Shown here in pieces: positions 11,894 to 22,689 of a stretch of 64,000 nt of DNA. Under the pieces are notes generated by a model, which made no database searches, was not told the DNA's origin, and saw nothing but the letters and a program-made list of their open reading frames with translations. Position 1 is the first letter of the stretch. Each line of letters starts with the position of its first letter. Origin of the DNA: Tretioscincus oriximinensis (Eukaryota; Chordata; Lepidosauria; Squamata; Gymnophthalmidae). The DNA lies in assembly GCA_022410635.1 (NCBI GenBank), contig JAJVDF010000258.1, forward strand, positions 380,779 to 444,778. The letters are read 5' to 3'. A program made the translations under genes and the position numbers.

Positions 11894-12506
11894 CAGGGGT
11901 GGGCAAACTTTTTGGAGTAAGAGCCATTTTGTGGCCATGCCCCCTTCCCAGGGTGACTTGTGGGCCACACAGCCATGCCCCCTTCCCAAGCCATGCCCTT
12001 TTCCCAAGCCCCACACCTCCCCAAGCCCTTTTCCTTTACCTTCCTTTTTCTTTCCTGCTTTCCTTCTCTCTCTTTTTCTTTCCTTTCAAGTTTGCAGACA
12101 CGGTGCACACCAAGAGCAGTTCTAGATGTCATCAGTGAGCGACTGCCACCTGCTTCAATCTGCTGCCTGCCTGTGGCTGTGCCCAGGCTCTGTGTACTAT
12201 GCGCCAACAGCAGTTTCCAATCTGACTGGTGCGCAGAGCCTGCGCACAACCACAGGCAAGCAGCCTACAATCGCTCACTGCTGATGTCCAGAACTTCTCT
12301 TGGTGGTGTATGCCTTGTCTGGATGATGCGGACATGGCGCACACCACCAAGATCAGGAGCTTTCAGGAGCTGGCCCCAGATATAGTAATTCTTTTTTTAA
12401 AAAAAATTTTTTTAAAAAAACAATTTTAATTTTTTTTCCTCAGCAAAAAATGGGGAAATTTTGCCCCCCCCCCCCAAAGGGGTCATCTGGTCAACCTATA
12501 TGAATC
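11894..12506. mobile_element. Composite hAT-type DNA transposon region
   Basis: The left edge starts with caggggtgggcaaac, a terminal motif typical of hAT-family non-autonomous elements. The right edge, read on the complement, starts taggttgaccagatgacccc and continues through a poly-G run and ccccattttttgctgag. This is the same sequence as the left end of the element at 26694. The region therefore joins parts of two different hAT-type elements. A long imperfect inverted repeat sits in the middle (12105-12312). No coding capacity remains. Confidence 0.6.
12105..12312. repeat. Long imperfect inverted repeat (hairpin)
   Basis: Arm 1 (about 12105-12194) and the complement of arm 2 (about 12229-12312) share, in order, acaccaagag, cagttctagatgtc versus aagttctggacatc, cagtgagcga, and ctgcctgtggctgtg versus ttgcctgtggttgtg, then caggctctg. 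The loop is about 34 bases. Fold-back arms of this length suggest a non-autonomous transposon core. Confidence 0.75.
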
Positions 12507-14374
12507 CTGATTAGCACAGAGACTTTTTTAAAATGCAGTTTTTAAACCTATTTTTCAGAAATGTACTTAGGAAATTTAAATCTTCTCTGGAATATTCTTA
12601 GATTCAGCCAGTCATTTGCGTAGTAAATCATGCAAATCCAACAGTTTACATGCTAAGGTAAACCCTGTAGACCAAAAACAATCAAAGAAACTGAAGTATG
12701 GGAGTCATTTCTTCCATGTAGCTGCCTTTGTCAGACAGCTGTCACATACAATGATTTAAAATGTCTTCAGGTTTATCTTTTTTGTCAGCAGCAGCATGTA
12801 ATGTGTGAACAAGATCATCTTTGTGCAAAGAAAAGTCATGCACAAAGATGCAGCCTCAATAATCTTCCAGTGTTGGTAGCTCTGTGGAAAAAACTCCTGA
12901 ATATTTTTATATTTCTGGATTAAGTAATTTAAAAGTAAATATTCAGGCTACGAAAACAAAGAAAAATATGAGAGTTTTTGGCACCTCAAAATGGCCCCCT
13001 GCCACGCTTTCCAAAAACAGCACAGAAATGCAGGACAAGTACCAGCATTTATCTGTCTGAATGCTTACTTTTTCAAGGACACAATGTGAGATTGATCTGG
13101 ATATTTCAATGCCATGGAATACCTGCATCAAGAAGCTTACTTCTTGGATGAAGGACTGTATTCCCCTCTCATTGAACATATGGGAACCTCTCACCACATT
13201 GCATGTGAAGGCTCCTGATTGGCTGATCTTCCCCGCCCTCCTACGCCTAAGCTCCAGGAAGTAAGAAAGGCTCTCAGTCCCACCGCCTACTTTTGACTTC
13301 TGCATGCCACTCTAGGCTTGCAGAAAGAACTCAGTAATAAAATCAGAAAAGAGGTACTGTCTCTAAAATGTGCAGCAATAGTGGTTTTGGGGGATGGATT
13401 GCTGAAACTGCATGAGCACAGGAGGTGGATCCTTAGTGGTGTAACTACCGTATTGGGAGAAATATGCCAATATTTCTTGTACTGCAGTGTAAAATATCAG
13501 GCTTATGCAATTGCAGGTAAGTGTTTATGAATTTATTTTTTTAAAAAATAGAAGTCAGTTGTGAAATTTCTTAACAACTTCTTCAGAATTTCATCTCTAT
13601 AGTTTTTAGGCAACTTACATAAAATGTCTGTCCTTGAAAAGCTCAAAATAATCGCCCAGTGCAATATAACACAGCAACTGATGTTTGTTTTTAAATAAAA
13701 TGCTAAAATGAAAAAGGGGAAACAAAGCTAACCTCTTCAACCTCCACATAAGACCAATATCTGAACATAGACCATCCTTTTGCGACATTTTTGAAAGACA
13801 CGTTTTGCACTAAAAATTTAACCTACAGATAGAAAAACATTATTTTTTGTAATTATGCAAACAAATTTTAAACGCAGACTATATCAATTTTAAGCTAAGC
13901 CACTTCAAAGATGTTTGATGGTACGTGCTATGTAGAGACCTAAAAGTCCCTGACAAACTTGTACGTTTAAAGCAACTGGACTCATGTTTAAAACAGCAGA
14001 ACTGAAGATTTTAATATTGTAAGCTTTGATTTTAGAGTTAAGATGCTTCTGAGGGCTGTACGAGATAAAATAACATGGAGAAAAAGGTAATACAATAGTT
14101 TAGAAAAGGAATGGCTGAAGAAGCAAATTTTAAGGAAGAATTTAGAAGAGAGAAAACCAAAAAGATGATAAAAAGTCTTTTTTAGGGAATATACTATAAC
14201 ATCAGCAGTTACTTTGACCCTTTCTGCATGCACCTGGTACACATTTTGAAATGGGCCTGGCATCCAATCGCTATTGCAGATTAATTCAGAGGCTGCTTAG
14301 AAGAGGTTAAGTATAAAATCTACTTTGCTAGCAATTTACTCTTGGAGTGACAGCCATTCCAGATTTTTTCAGTC

Positions 14375-14500
14375 TTTTAAGAACATAAGGGAAGCCCTGC
14401 TGAATCAGGCCAGGGCCCATCTGGTCCAGCATTTTATCTCATATAGTGGCCCACCAATTGCATCTGCGAACTCTGAAGCAGAAGAAGGCAAAATCTTCAC
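14375..14500 (-). mobile_element. CR1 LINE 3' end fragment
   Basis: It reads aagaacataagggaagccct, then ctgaatcaggccagggccca and agcattttatctcatatagt on the + strand. This is the complement of a CR1 3' end and lines up with the start of the copies at 46000 and 57104. It is diverged and short. Confidence 0.7.
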
Positions 14501-14859
14501 CTGTTATCGACTCAAAGAATTTACGTCTTATCCCTTAGAACTTCTAGCTTACATTAGTAGATGGGACCACTATGATTCTCCTAACTGCAATTTATTTTGA
14601 ATTGCAATAGTTTGCATACATTTTCCTTTTATTCCAAATATATATATAAAGTACTATGCTAGTGCTACAACAGAAACTTAAGACCCAATCTATAGATGTC
14701 AAGGCTTATTTGCCTCATGTGTTCACTCAGTTCCAGCAATCCATTTACTAAAAGGCCCATTGCCCCAGGGTTTCCTGAGGGTAGTTACAAGCTGATATTG
14801 GAGCGGGCTTCTTCTTCTCTGTATGAAAACCTGAAAAGGTATAATTCATCCCATATTTG

Positions 14860-15425
14860 AGCTAAGGCATGCACGCTTGGTTGAGATTCTAGTCAAGACA
14901 TGCACACTGCAGCTCAGACATACAAGAGGAAAGGGAAGAACAACCAATCAGGCGACTGTGCATGCAATTGGATACATCAGCTCCTTGCTGTGATAATGCA
15001 GAAATGTGAAGACTGAAAAAGAAAACAACAAAATGGGAACAACTAGGGGCTTTTTTTTTNNNGGGGGGGGGNAGATTACTCATCAAGTTTTCCTTGCAGG
15101 ATCTGAGGCCAGAAGGTTGAGAAAAGTTACCTTGCTTCAGGCCTAGAAAAGTCTGGGTTTGCCCAGGAGAAAATCCAACATGTTTTTTAGGTTTGGTTCA
15201 AGTTTTGAAGTGCAAAGTTCCAAGTTCTCATGGTCATCTCATGCCAATCAGTTTCCAAATTGTAAGATCAGTTACACAGTCTAATGGCAGTTAAGACTGG
15301 CAACTTCCTGTTTGGGTGCCTCAGAATCTTAGCCATCTATTTTGGGAGTACAGTGGGCTTCTGCTTATAACAGGATGAATGGGCAATTGGGTTATTCTGG
15401 ATTTNAATAGTTTGTCTGGAGGCTG
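14860..15425. repeat. Unnamed interspersed repeat, copy 1
   Basis: It shares several blocks in the same order with 17950-18170: aatcaggcgactg with aatcaggagactg, then tgataatgcag with agtaatgcaa, then ttgggttattctgg with ttgggttattccag, and tgtctgga in both. The family is not identified. It may be a non-autonomous DNA transposon. Confidence 0.4.
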
Positions 15426-15840
15426 CCTAAACAGAACACTTTGTAAAAATAAAAAAAGATACTGACTTTTATTAATGTTAAGCTTTTGTTTTATATGGAT
15501 TGATATTGTCATACAGGTGAATTCATGTTTGTGGGTGTTCTAGTCTAGGATTGTAAATAAATTTTACCAGTTCCTGCACAACACATTTTTATAATAAATG
15601 GTGTCTTGTGGGCTTTATACAAAGGATGACTGCAATCATAAATCCTGACAGGAGTCGCCAATCTTATTTATTTCTGTATTGCAATACCTAGAGGAACTTC
15701 AGTGGTAACCCATTAATAGCAAAAAGGAATTAGATGTGTATATGTTTGCATATTGCCTTCTCTCATGTGGTTTCATAGGACTGGTACAAATGACATGAAA
15801 ATAATATACATTTCTCCCTTTGCCTCCATTTCTCATGCAG

Positions 15841-15986
15841 TTTTTGATAGTTTGCCTCCTTTACAATATAAGGAGACTATGAACACAATTATCTTGTGGA
15901 TTCAGCAGGCAGAAGCTAAACTGTCTATACCTCGGATTACAGTCACAGAATTAGAGGTCATGGAACAAAGGCTCAGGGAGCTAAAG
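15841..15986 (+). CDS. DMD: Dystrophin exon 22 (start of R6)
   Basis: The exon is 146 bp, as in human. The first two bases complete Ile, then the frame reads FDSLPPLQYKETMNTIILWI and TVTELEVMEQRLRELK, ending at phase 0. Human has FDTLPPMRYQETMSAIRTWV. The acceptor catgcag follows a pyrimidine-rich run, and the donor is gtaagg. The helix A tryptophan (LWIQQAE) of a spectrin repeat is in place. Confidence 0.97.
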
Positions 15987-17508
15987 GTAAGGTGAAAGGA
16001 TATGACAAATATCAGCTAGCAATTATGCTGACAGTTTTTAAACGCTGGATAAAGTAATATACTAGCGCACCTTAATAAATTAGTATATCAGGGAAAAGTT
16101 AATTTATTTTAGTAATTCAATTCAATTCGCGAATTCCATATGTTCTATAGATTCATTACACACAGAGTGATCTATTTAAAGTGTTTAATTCTATAAATGT
16201 TGATTAATATGGTTTATAGATACTGGAAACNCTGAAGTCAGTATCTCAGAAAATTAGAATAATATATAAAAGCACTGTACTGAAACCATTGCTGAAAAAT
16301 ATGTACAGAACATGCACTCAATATTTTATTGGGACTGCTTTTGTATGAATTAGTGTATTGATGTGGTATGGCATGCAGATAATAAGTCTGTGGCACCCCT
16401 GAGTTGGTATGGAAGCCCAGATTGTTTGAATTGGGTAGCTTATCTGGATTGTTGGGTCTCATGCCTTTCATCTTCCTCTTGACTAGATCTTGGTCAAGCG
16501 AGTTAGCTGGCCAATCAAGCATAATGATATCATGGTTATTAAATTAGATCTTGGTAATTTTGGCAGTATGAGCTTGTGCCAGGTTTGCTTGAAGATGAAA
16601 TCAGCATCTTCATAAAGTTAGTCAGCAGTGGGAAACATGAAGTGCTCTAAAATTGCTTGNTAGATAGTTGAGTGACTTTGGACTTGACAATAACACAATG
16701 GACCAAGACCAGCACATAATATGGCTCCACAGACCATCACTGACTATGGAAATGTTACACTGGATCTCAAGCAGCTTGGTTTGTGTGCCTCTTCACTGCT
16801 CTTTCAGATCTTCCTTCCTTAGGATCTTGATTTCCAAATGAAATGCAAATTTTACTTTAATAACAGGATTTTGGACCACTGTGCCCAGGTAAGATACTTG
16901 ACACTGAGTCAGGAGTAACTTGACACAAGGAATGTACTGTAACTGTTGTAGTCTATTTNCTGGATACAGCCACAGTCCACCCCNTGTGGATTTCCCCTTC
17001 TTGTAAATTCTATCAAGGCTTCAGTTATTCCTGTTGGTTGTGCACCTCTTTCTACTATAATTTTTCTTTCCACTCAATTTTCCATTAATATGCTTGGAAA
17101 CAGTAGCCTGTGAACAGCCATCTTCTTTGGCAACTCTGAAGAACTGTCAAGTCTTCCCCACGATTGTGTAGCCTACTGAACCTGACTGAAAGACCATTTA
17201 AAGCATTAGGAAATTTTGCAGGTATCTTGTGCTGATTACCTGATTAGCTTGTGACACTATGAGTCTACAATATTGAACCTTCTCACAATATTTTAATTTT
17301 CTTACTAATTCGTGGGTTTTTGTTATCTGTAAACTATAATCATCAACATTCAGTGAATTAAACAATTGAAGTAGACCTCTCTGTATGTAATGAGTGNTAC
17401 TTTTTAAATTTAATTACTGAAATTAACTTTTCCACGTTTAAAAATACGCATCTTCATCATGTCATCATTATCACCATCATTATAGTTATTGTTTTTATCC
17501 TATCACAG
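15987..17508 (+). other. DMD intron 22
   Basis: This intron of 1,522 bp is almost entirely a Tc1-like transposon relic (16060-17450). Only about 75 bases on the left and 58 on the right belong to neither exon nor element. Confidence 0.85.
16060..17450 (-). mobile_element. Tc1/mariner-like DNA transposon relic
   Basis: On the minus strand about 16520-16380 reads LDWPANSLDQDLVKRKMKGM. This corresponds to the Tc1 transposase block DWPANSPDLNPIENLWG followed by KRKM, with several residues deleted. The inner motif cagtatctcagaaaattaga occurs at 16239, and a long subterminal inverted repeat region lies at both ends (ttaatttattttagtaattc at the left, aatttaattactgaaattaa at the right). The family has long inverted terminal regions and a DD34E transposase of about 340 residues. 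Here the frame is broken many times. It fills intron 22. Confidence 0.85.
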
Positions 17509-17721
17509 GCTTTACAAAGTTCTCTTCAAGAGCAGCAAGATGGACTCAACTATTTAAGTACAACTGTGGAAAAGATGTCTAACAAAACTCCCACAGAGGT
17601 CAGTCATAAATATCGATTGGAAATTGAAGGGATCCTTGGTCGTTGGAAAAAGCTGTCAGCGGAANTGGTGGAAAACTCCCAAAAGCTTGAGGAAATGATA
17701 ACTAAGTTAAAACAGTTCCAG
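17509..17721 (+). CDS. DMD: Dystrophin exon 23 (R6)
   Basis: The exon is 213 bp, as in human, phase 0 at both ends. It reads ALQSSLQEQQDGLNYLSTTV, then GRWKKLSAE, one codon with an undetermined first base (Leu, Met or Val), and VENSQKLEEMITKLKQFQ. Human has ALQSSLQEQQSGLYYLSTTV. This is the exon homologous to the one mutated in the mdx mouse; the CAA and CAG Gln codons here are intact. Splice sites are tcacag and gtaaac. Confidence 0.97.
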
Positions 17722-17779
17722 GTAAACTGAGTGTACTTTCACCCTGCAATTTATGATTCATGGAGGTCAGTTATATTAG

Positions 17780-18320
17780 GCCCCATCCTCACAAGGTTTT
17801 CCTGCTCCTATGGTACTTATGTCATGAAGAATCGGCCTCGTGTTCACATAGAGATTCAGTAATCCACTCAGTTTAAACCCTGTAATCANGGGATGTACTG
17901 ATTTCAGANTGGGCACCTGCATTTCCCCATTAAAAATCTCATCTGACATGCACATGCGAGGGCAGAGAGGTGAAGTCAAGAACTGAGAGCTCTGATATAC
18001 AAGAAGCAGGAAGAGCAGCAAATCAGGAGACTGCACATACATCGAGCTATCAGTGCTTCAAAACAAATGCTCCCTGCAGTAATGCAAATTAAGAGGTATA
18101 TGAGGACAGAGACACGATTGGGTTATTCCAGATTTAAAATAAAATAAATAAAATAACCCACTTGTCTGGATGGGGCTTTAATGTAATGAGTGAAATAGAG
18201 TGACACATGCACATCTTCAATTCTAAAGTACTGGACAGTACTAAAACAGAAAAAAAACCTGATTTAATCCAGTTCTTCAGGACTGATGATGGATTAAAGG
18301 TATGTCTGACACCAGTCCTC
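17780..18320. repeat. Unnamed interspersed repeat, copy 2
   Basis: It is related to 14860-15425 by ordered shared blocks (see that entry). It ends near gttcttcaggactgatgatg. A related gttcttcaggactga also occurs at 8288-8302, hinting at a third fragment. Two N positions are present. No coding sequence is recognisable. Confidence 0.4.
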
Positions 18321-19049
18321 ATCTCAGAAAAAAGAAAAGGATAAAGAGAGAGGGGGAGAATATCTTATATCTCAGGACGTCTAATGCGAAGGATTTTCTA
18401 TTATCTAATTATCAACCATTTATAATACAAATGTTGAAACAACATTTACTCGATCTTAACTGGAACCTGAAGAAATTGAATATTTCAGTGTTCCTAGAGT
18501 TGCTTCACACTTGCAGTTGGAAGACAGTGAAAAAATANAAAAGGAAAAACAAATGTCTAAATTTCTTTTATGATCACAACATGCTTCTATTCTTAGGGTC
18601 TGTGCTTAGCCTTCTGCAAGAAAATGCATTTGGAAGTCATCAACATTCCTAATGTTGAAAATGTTTTCTGATCTTGAAAACTAAACTGGTGGCCATCTGA
18701 GCACACTAACATTTGTAAGCTTAGAAGGTCAAAAATATTATGAAAGAAGGGCCTTGATGAATAAAGAAAACAGGCAGGGATGAGGCATTTCTGATGGCAT
18801 AAGATAGAAGTATTTGTGACCACACACATCTATACAAATACTAGAGAAAAGTACCAGGATGGCTGATAGTATACAATGCATATAAGGCATTTTCAAGTTT
18901 TGAAATTCATTTGAAAAATGTTTTGAGATGAAGGAGAAGAAGGGACCCAAAGTGTCTTTCAAGCTANTTTTTGCTCGAAGGCTTACATTCTATCTTCCTC
19001 ACCACATTGTGATAGTACCTATTCATCGATTTGTAATTGTTTACTTTTG

Positions 19050-19170
19050 AATAGCTAGGTTGGCTGAAGATGCCAGTAGAGGACACTCAGCACAGCAGAC
19101 ACATGGGCCTTGAATGCTAACCTCTCNGTTGAAAGGCCATTGTTCTTAACCTCTGCACCATCATGCCTAT
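19050..19170 (-). repeat. Probable tRNA-derived SINE
   Basis: The complement of 19145-19160 is tggtgcagaggttaag, which fits a polymerase III A box. About 40 bases further on, gaggttagcattcaagg could be a decayed B box. It is short and degraded, so the call is tentative. Confidence 0.4.
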
Positions 19171-20474
19171 ATGCTTTTTTATCCTTATATAAAAAACATA
19201 AAAATGACATTTTAAATAAATTGTAGAGGGTGAGAAATAAATATTTATTTTCTTTTTCCTTTTTCAGAGTTAGCTTTTAGGAATTGTTACTCTTAGTACT
19301 GTTTATTGTGTTTAGTCATATGCAACACTGAATTATTTATTACTATGTAACATAAGGTTCGGTGTTTTGCCAGTGAAGGCTACCTTGACAGTAACACATA
19401 CACAAAGCATTGATCATTTNATGACATTTTATTAAACANCAGAGTCTGATACGCATCATATAGCATANTTCATATCACCAAGTAAACATTGAACCATCAA
19501 GGTATTGAGCATTTTTAATGTTTGGTAAAGTGGAATGAATTTAGGCCATGGCNAACAGGTAGTAGGAGTGCGGAAGATGCAGCATCTTGGCCGACTGTCC
19601 CCGCAACTCATGCTNCGCAGCCACCTTAGGCTGACCTAAGGGACACCTGCCATGCCATCTTAGGTGCATCTAATGTGAGCCCTGCCTAGTCCATTGCTGG
19701 CTGAAACCATTTCACCTGGCATGGCTCTCTTCTGTAGCAAGGCTTGCTGAGCCTCTCTTCAGTGGAATCATTTTGGCTCACCCATGTGAGATCTGCCCAG
19801 CCCATGCCAAAGGCAGACAGCTGAGGGCAAGCCCTGCATCCNTGAACCCTTAGAGTCCTCAGAAAATGATGGGATAGTCAGGGGTATCTGCCACCTCAAC
19901 TAGTAACTATCCCTTCTGGCCAGCCAAGATTCACACCCACCACAAGAGTGATGCCAGCCACTCCCACGAAATGCCTCCTACTCCTGCAATCAGCACAATA
20001 GTGCCTCCCACACCTGCACAATCCACGCCTCAGAGCCAGTGTCAGAGAGATGTACANGATCATCCCTGAACAAATTCTTCGACTCAAACTTAGAATCTGT
20101 ATACCAGATAACCACACCCCCAATAGACTCGATCCATCTGGCAGTTTTCATGTTAGTTTGCCCCCTTGCAAGGTTTACCTTCCTGGGGTCTCAGGTGCCC
20201 CCCCCCCCCCCCAATGTAAGCAAATCAAGAGCTGTGACCTAAACTATTTCACTTGTGGCATAAAACTGTTCAAAGCATCCAAGTCTCTAAGGACACACTG
20301 TACCAGTTCAAAGCTCTTGAAACCAGGCAAATCGTTCTCGCCTAGCTGCATGACAATAACTTCAGGAGTTCTCAGGTGGTGAACGATGTCCAAAAGGAAA
20401 GGGCAGAGCTTAGACCACGGCATGCTGTGGTTCCCAAACCAGGACACTTCAGTTCCAGCTGGCAGCTGCATATC

Positions 20475-20830
20475 ANCCATCCATGGATAGCTCAATCGGT
20501 AAGGAATCTGTCTCTCATCTGGGAGATCAGGTTTCNAAGCCATGTGTTGGACGTGGGGAGAGGTGAGCACCTTCCACTAGCCTGTAGCTCTAGCCAACAC
20601 TGCTATTCAAAAGCATGAATTGCAAGAAATTGCAACTGACTGCAAGTAGATACATGGGAATCACCACAACCTAGTGGGGAAGACAATGTAATCCTTCGGG
20701 CAAAAATACCCTTGTAAGCCGCTTTGAGTCCCTTTGAAAGGTGAGTAAAGTGGGGTATAAGGACCATTTCTTCTTCTTTTTCTTCTCCTCCTCCGTCTCC
20801 ATCTTCTTCGTCTTCTTTGTCTTCTAGCAT
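20475..20830 (+). repeat. tRNA-derived SINE inserted in the DIRS relic
   Basis: An A-box-like tagctcaatcggtaag lies at 20488-20503 and a B-box-like aggtttcnaagcc at 20529-20541, the spacing of a tRNA-derived promoter. The body ends with gtaagccgctttgagtcc at 20714-20731, a common reptile SINE/L2 tail. A ctt/ctc microsatellite (20767-20825) follows it. It interrupts the SGNH-like coding region of the host element. Confidence 0.6.
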
Positions 20831-21341
20831 TATGGCTAGCCCAGAAGGTAGCATACGGAGGAGAGGAAAAAACAAAACACNATATTACAAATCAGCAGGG
20901 TGAATATAAGTATGATAAGCAACTGTGTGCCAGAGCTTAATAGATTGAATTCCCCCAGCTGGAACATTCAGGCTAGCTGTTGTGGTGGCTGCCACAATGT
21001 AAAAGTAATNGAGGGCAAAAGCAGCCAGGGGGGAGGTCCAATGGGGAGAGCGAATGTCTCAGGATGCAAACAGCCTGATAGCAAGTTCAAAATGTACCAT
21101 TGCTATTTGTCAAGAAAGGACTCTTCCCCCATAGGCCTCAACATGAAAAAGTGTCTAACATCTTGAACTGGACAGGGGGCAACCCCAAGGGAGGGTCCCA
21201 ACTAAACCAAGGCTCCCTGACCTAACTGATCCATTTTAGAGCTTCTCAAAAAGATCACTGGTCTTGTTCAAAACTGACATTGGCTGCTGTGACTGTTGCC
21301 GGCCCAAAAGATCTGGCCAAAGAAAAAACATCCCCAGGGCA

Positions 21342-21455
21342 AGAGAAATCAACAAAAGATATGTGCACCACCCTATTGTTGGCCACCCTGAGATCTTCGG
21401 GTATAGGGNGAGATACAAATACAAATAAATAAAATAAATAAATAAATAAAAGCCC
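21342..21455 (+). repeat. 5'-truncated CORE-SINE tail in the DIRS relic
   Basis: It matches the 3' part of the full SINE at 39470-39555: acaaaagatatgtgcaccac, then ggccaccctgagatcttcgg and an aaat-rich end. The (aaat)n tail at 21424-21450 is well preserved. Confidence 0.65.
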
Positions 21456-22575
21456 CAAAATATAATAGAGAAAAGGTCGATTGGAAAAAGGCCACCTTGA
21501 AAGTGGATGAATAAATTGAAGGAAACAGGTCTTGCTGCTGTCCCAGTGGAGGAAAAGAAATGGGAAGCCTAAGATCCACACAGGCCAGGCTAGAGCGGCT
21601 CCATCCAGAGAATTCCCGTCATGCAAGGAAGGTGCCACACACACCTGGGACATCTTCATATTGATAAACAATTGCAGGGCCGCANGGTGCAGCCAAATGG
21701 TCCTGGCTGCTGCCCCAGAGGAATGCAAATGGACCATGTACATAAGAACCATGCCCTCGATGAATAAGTCTTGACATAGGTCTGTTGACATAGGGGGCCA
21801 ACTTCTGGAACCGATCCAACTGCTGCCACAATCACATTGACACCAGCCANGTGACCAGAACAATAGCTCGAAGACAGATTAAAGTAACTCTCTAACTAGT
21901 GCCATAACCCACCCAGACCTGGAAGATTGCATAGTAATGATTTTTACCACCTCTGCATTAGCACANCAGAAAGTTATTTGCTTGTTTCTGAAATCCTGCT
22001 CCCACAGGTGAACAGCCACTAAGATGGAGAAGAGTTCCAAGAATATAAGGTCCTTGCAAAGCCCTGAGGACCACCATTGTTCAGGCCATTGCTGTGCACC
22101 ACTGACCCATAAAGTAAACCTCATAGCCAATCCCAACAGTGGCATCGGAGTGAATTTGAAGGCCCTGACTAGACCCTGACCATGAAACCCGTGCAAAAAC
22201 CTGACCCAAACTTGAAGGTCTTGTTTAATTGAGTGAGAAACTCAAATATGATGATGGGGGCCCTGAACCCCAGAAGTANCATGTGCCAAGTGAGCACAAA
22301 ATGCACGGCCGGGAGCCACTACCTAGNAGAACCTGTACCTCCCGTAATGTAACTTTTGATCTGTCAATCATCTGANATAAAAGAGACGACAGCTTCTGCA
22401 GTTTGTCAGCTGGCTACCTGGATTCCCCTTTGACTGTGTATCCAGGGTAATACCCAAATAGGTTAGTTCAGGAANAGGGTTAATCTTAATACTGCTTTTT
22501 ATGTTTAGACATATGCAACACTGAATTATTTATTGCTATGTAATATAAGGCTTTGTGGTTTTTTCTTCAAAATAG

Positions 22576-22689
22576 AATGACACTAAAACCATGAAGAAAT
22601 GGATGGCTGAAGTGGATGTTTTTCTAAAAGAAGAATGGCCTGCACTTGGTGATTCAGAGGCCCTTGAAAAACAGCTAGAACAGTGTACA
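22576..22689 (+). CDS. DMD: Dystrophin exon 24 (R7 start)
   Basis: The exon is 114 bp, as in human, phase 0 at both ends. It reads KKWMAEVDVFLKEEWPALGD followed by SEALEKQLEQCT. The human sequence is identical over the first twenty of these residues and has SEILKKQLKQCR after them. Splice sites are aaatag, preceded by a T-rich run, and gtaagt. Codon use and conservation leave no doubt. Confidence 0.98.

Larger units (their letters stand above)
11607..15840 (+). other. DMD intron 21
   Basis: The intron is 4,234 bp. It holds a composite hAT-type region with a long hairpin (11894-12506), a CR1 3' fragment (14375-14500) and one copy of an unnamed repeat (14860-15425) with an assembly-ambiguous poly-T/poly-G run at 15050-15072. 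12510-14370 shows nothing I can name. Confidence 0.85.
19539..22475 (-). mobile_element. DIRS/Ngaro-type (tyrosine recombinase) retrotransposon relic
   Basis: Read on the minus strand from the right: 22400-22280 gives LREVQVLLG and VVAPGRAFC, the C-terminal reverse transcriptase blocks of DIRS-type elements. 22060-21890 gives LELFSILVAVHLWEQDFRNK and VMALVRELL, the RNase H domain, in which the usual CDN reads CAN. Near 21790, LDRFQKLAPY matches the segment after RNase H. 20450-20260 gives MPWSKLCPFLLDIVHHL and MQLGENDLPGFKSF, an SGNH-hydrolase-like block with the conserved Asn, known from Ngaro elements. Stops, N bases and two SINE insertions make it inactive. The left end begins ttaggccatggc, shared with two other copies in the window. 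Confidence 0.78.
17722..22575 (+). other. DMD intron 23
   Basis: The intron is 4,854 bp. It holds copy 2 of the unnamed repeat (17780-18320), a probable tRNA-derived SINE (19050-19170) and a DIRS/Ngaro-type relic (19539-22475) into which two SINEs have inserted. 18320-19050 shows nothing I can name. Confidence 0.85.

Noticed and set aside
20244..20570. Hydrolase-like open frame with GENDL as a host esterase gene
   Set aside because: It is collinear with DIRS-type reverse transcriptase and RNase H on the same strand, so it belongs to the retrotransposon, and it has stops and a SINE insertion.
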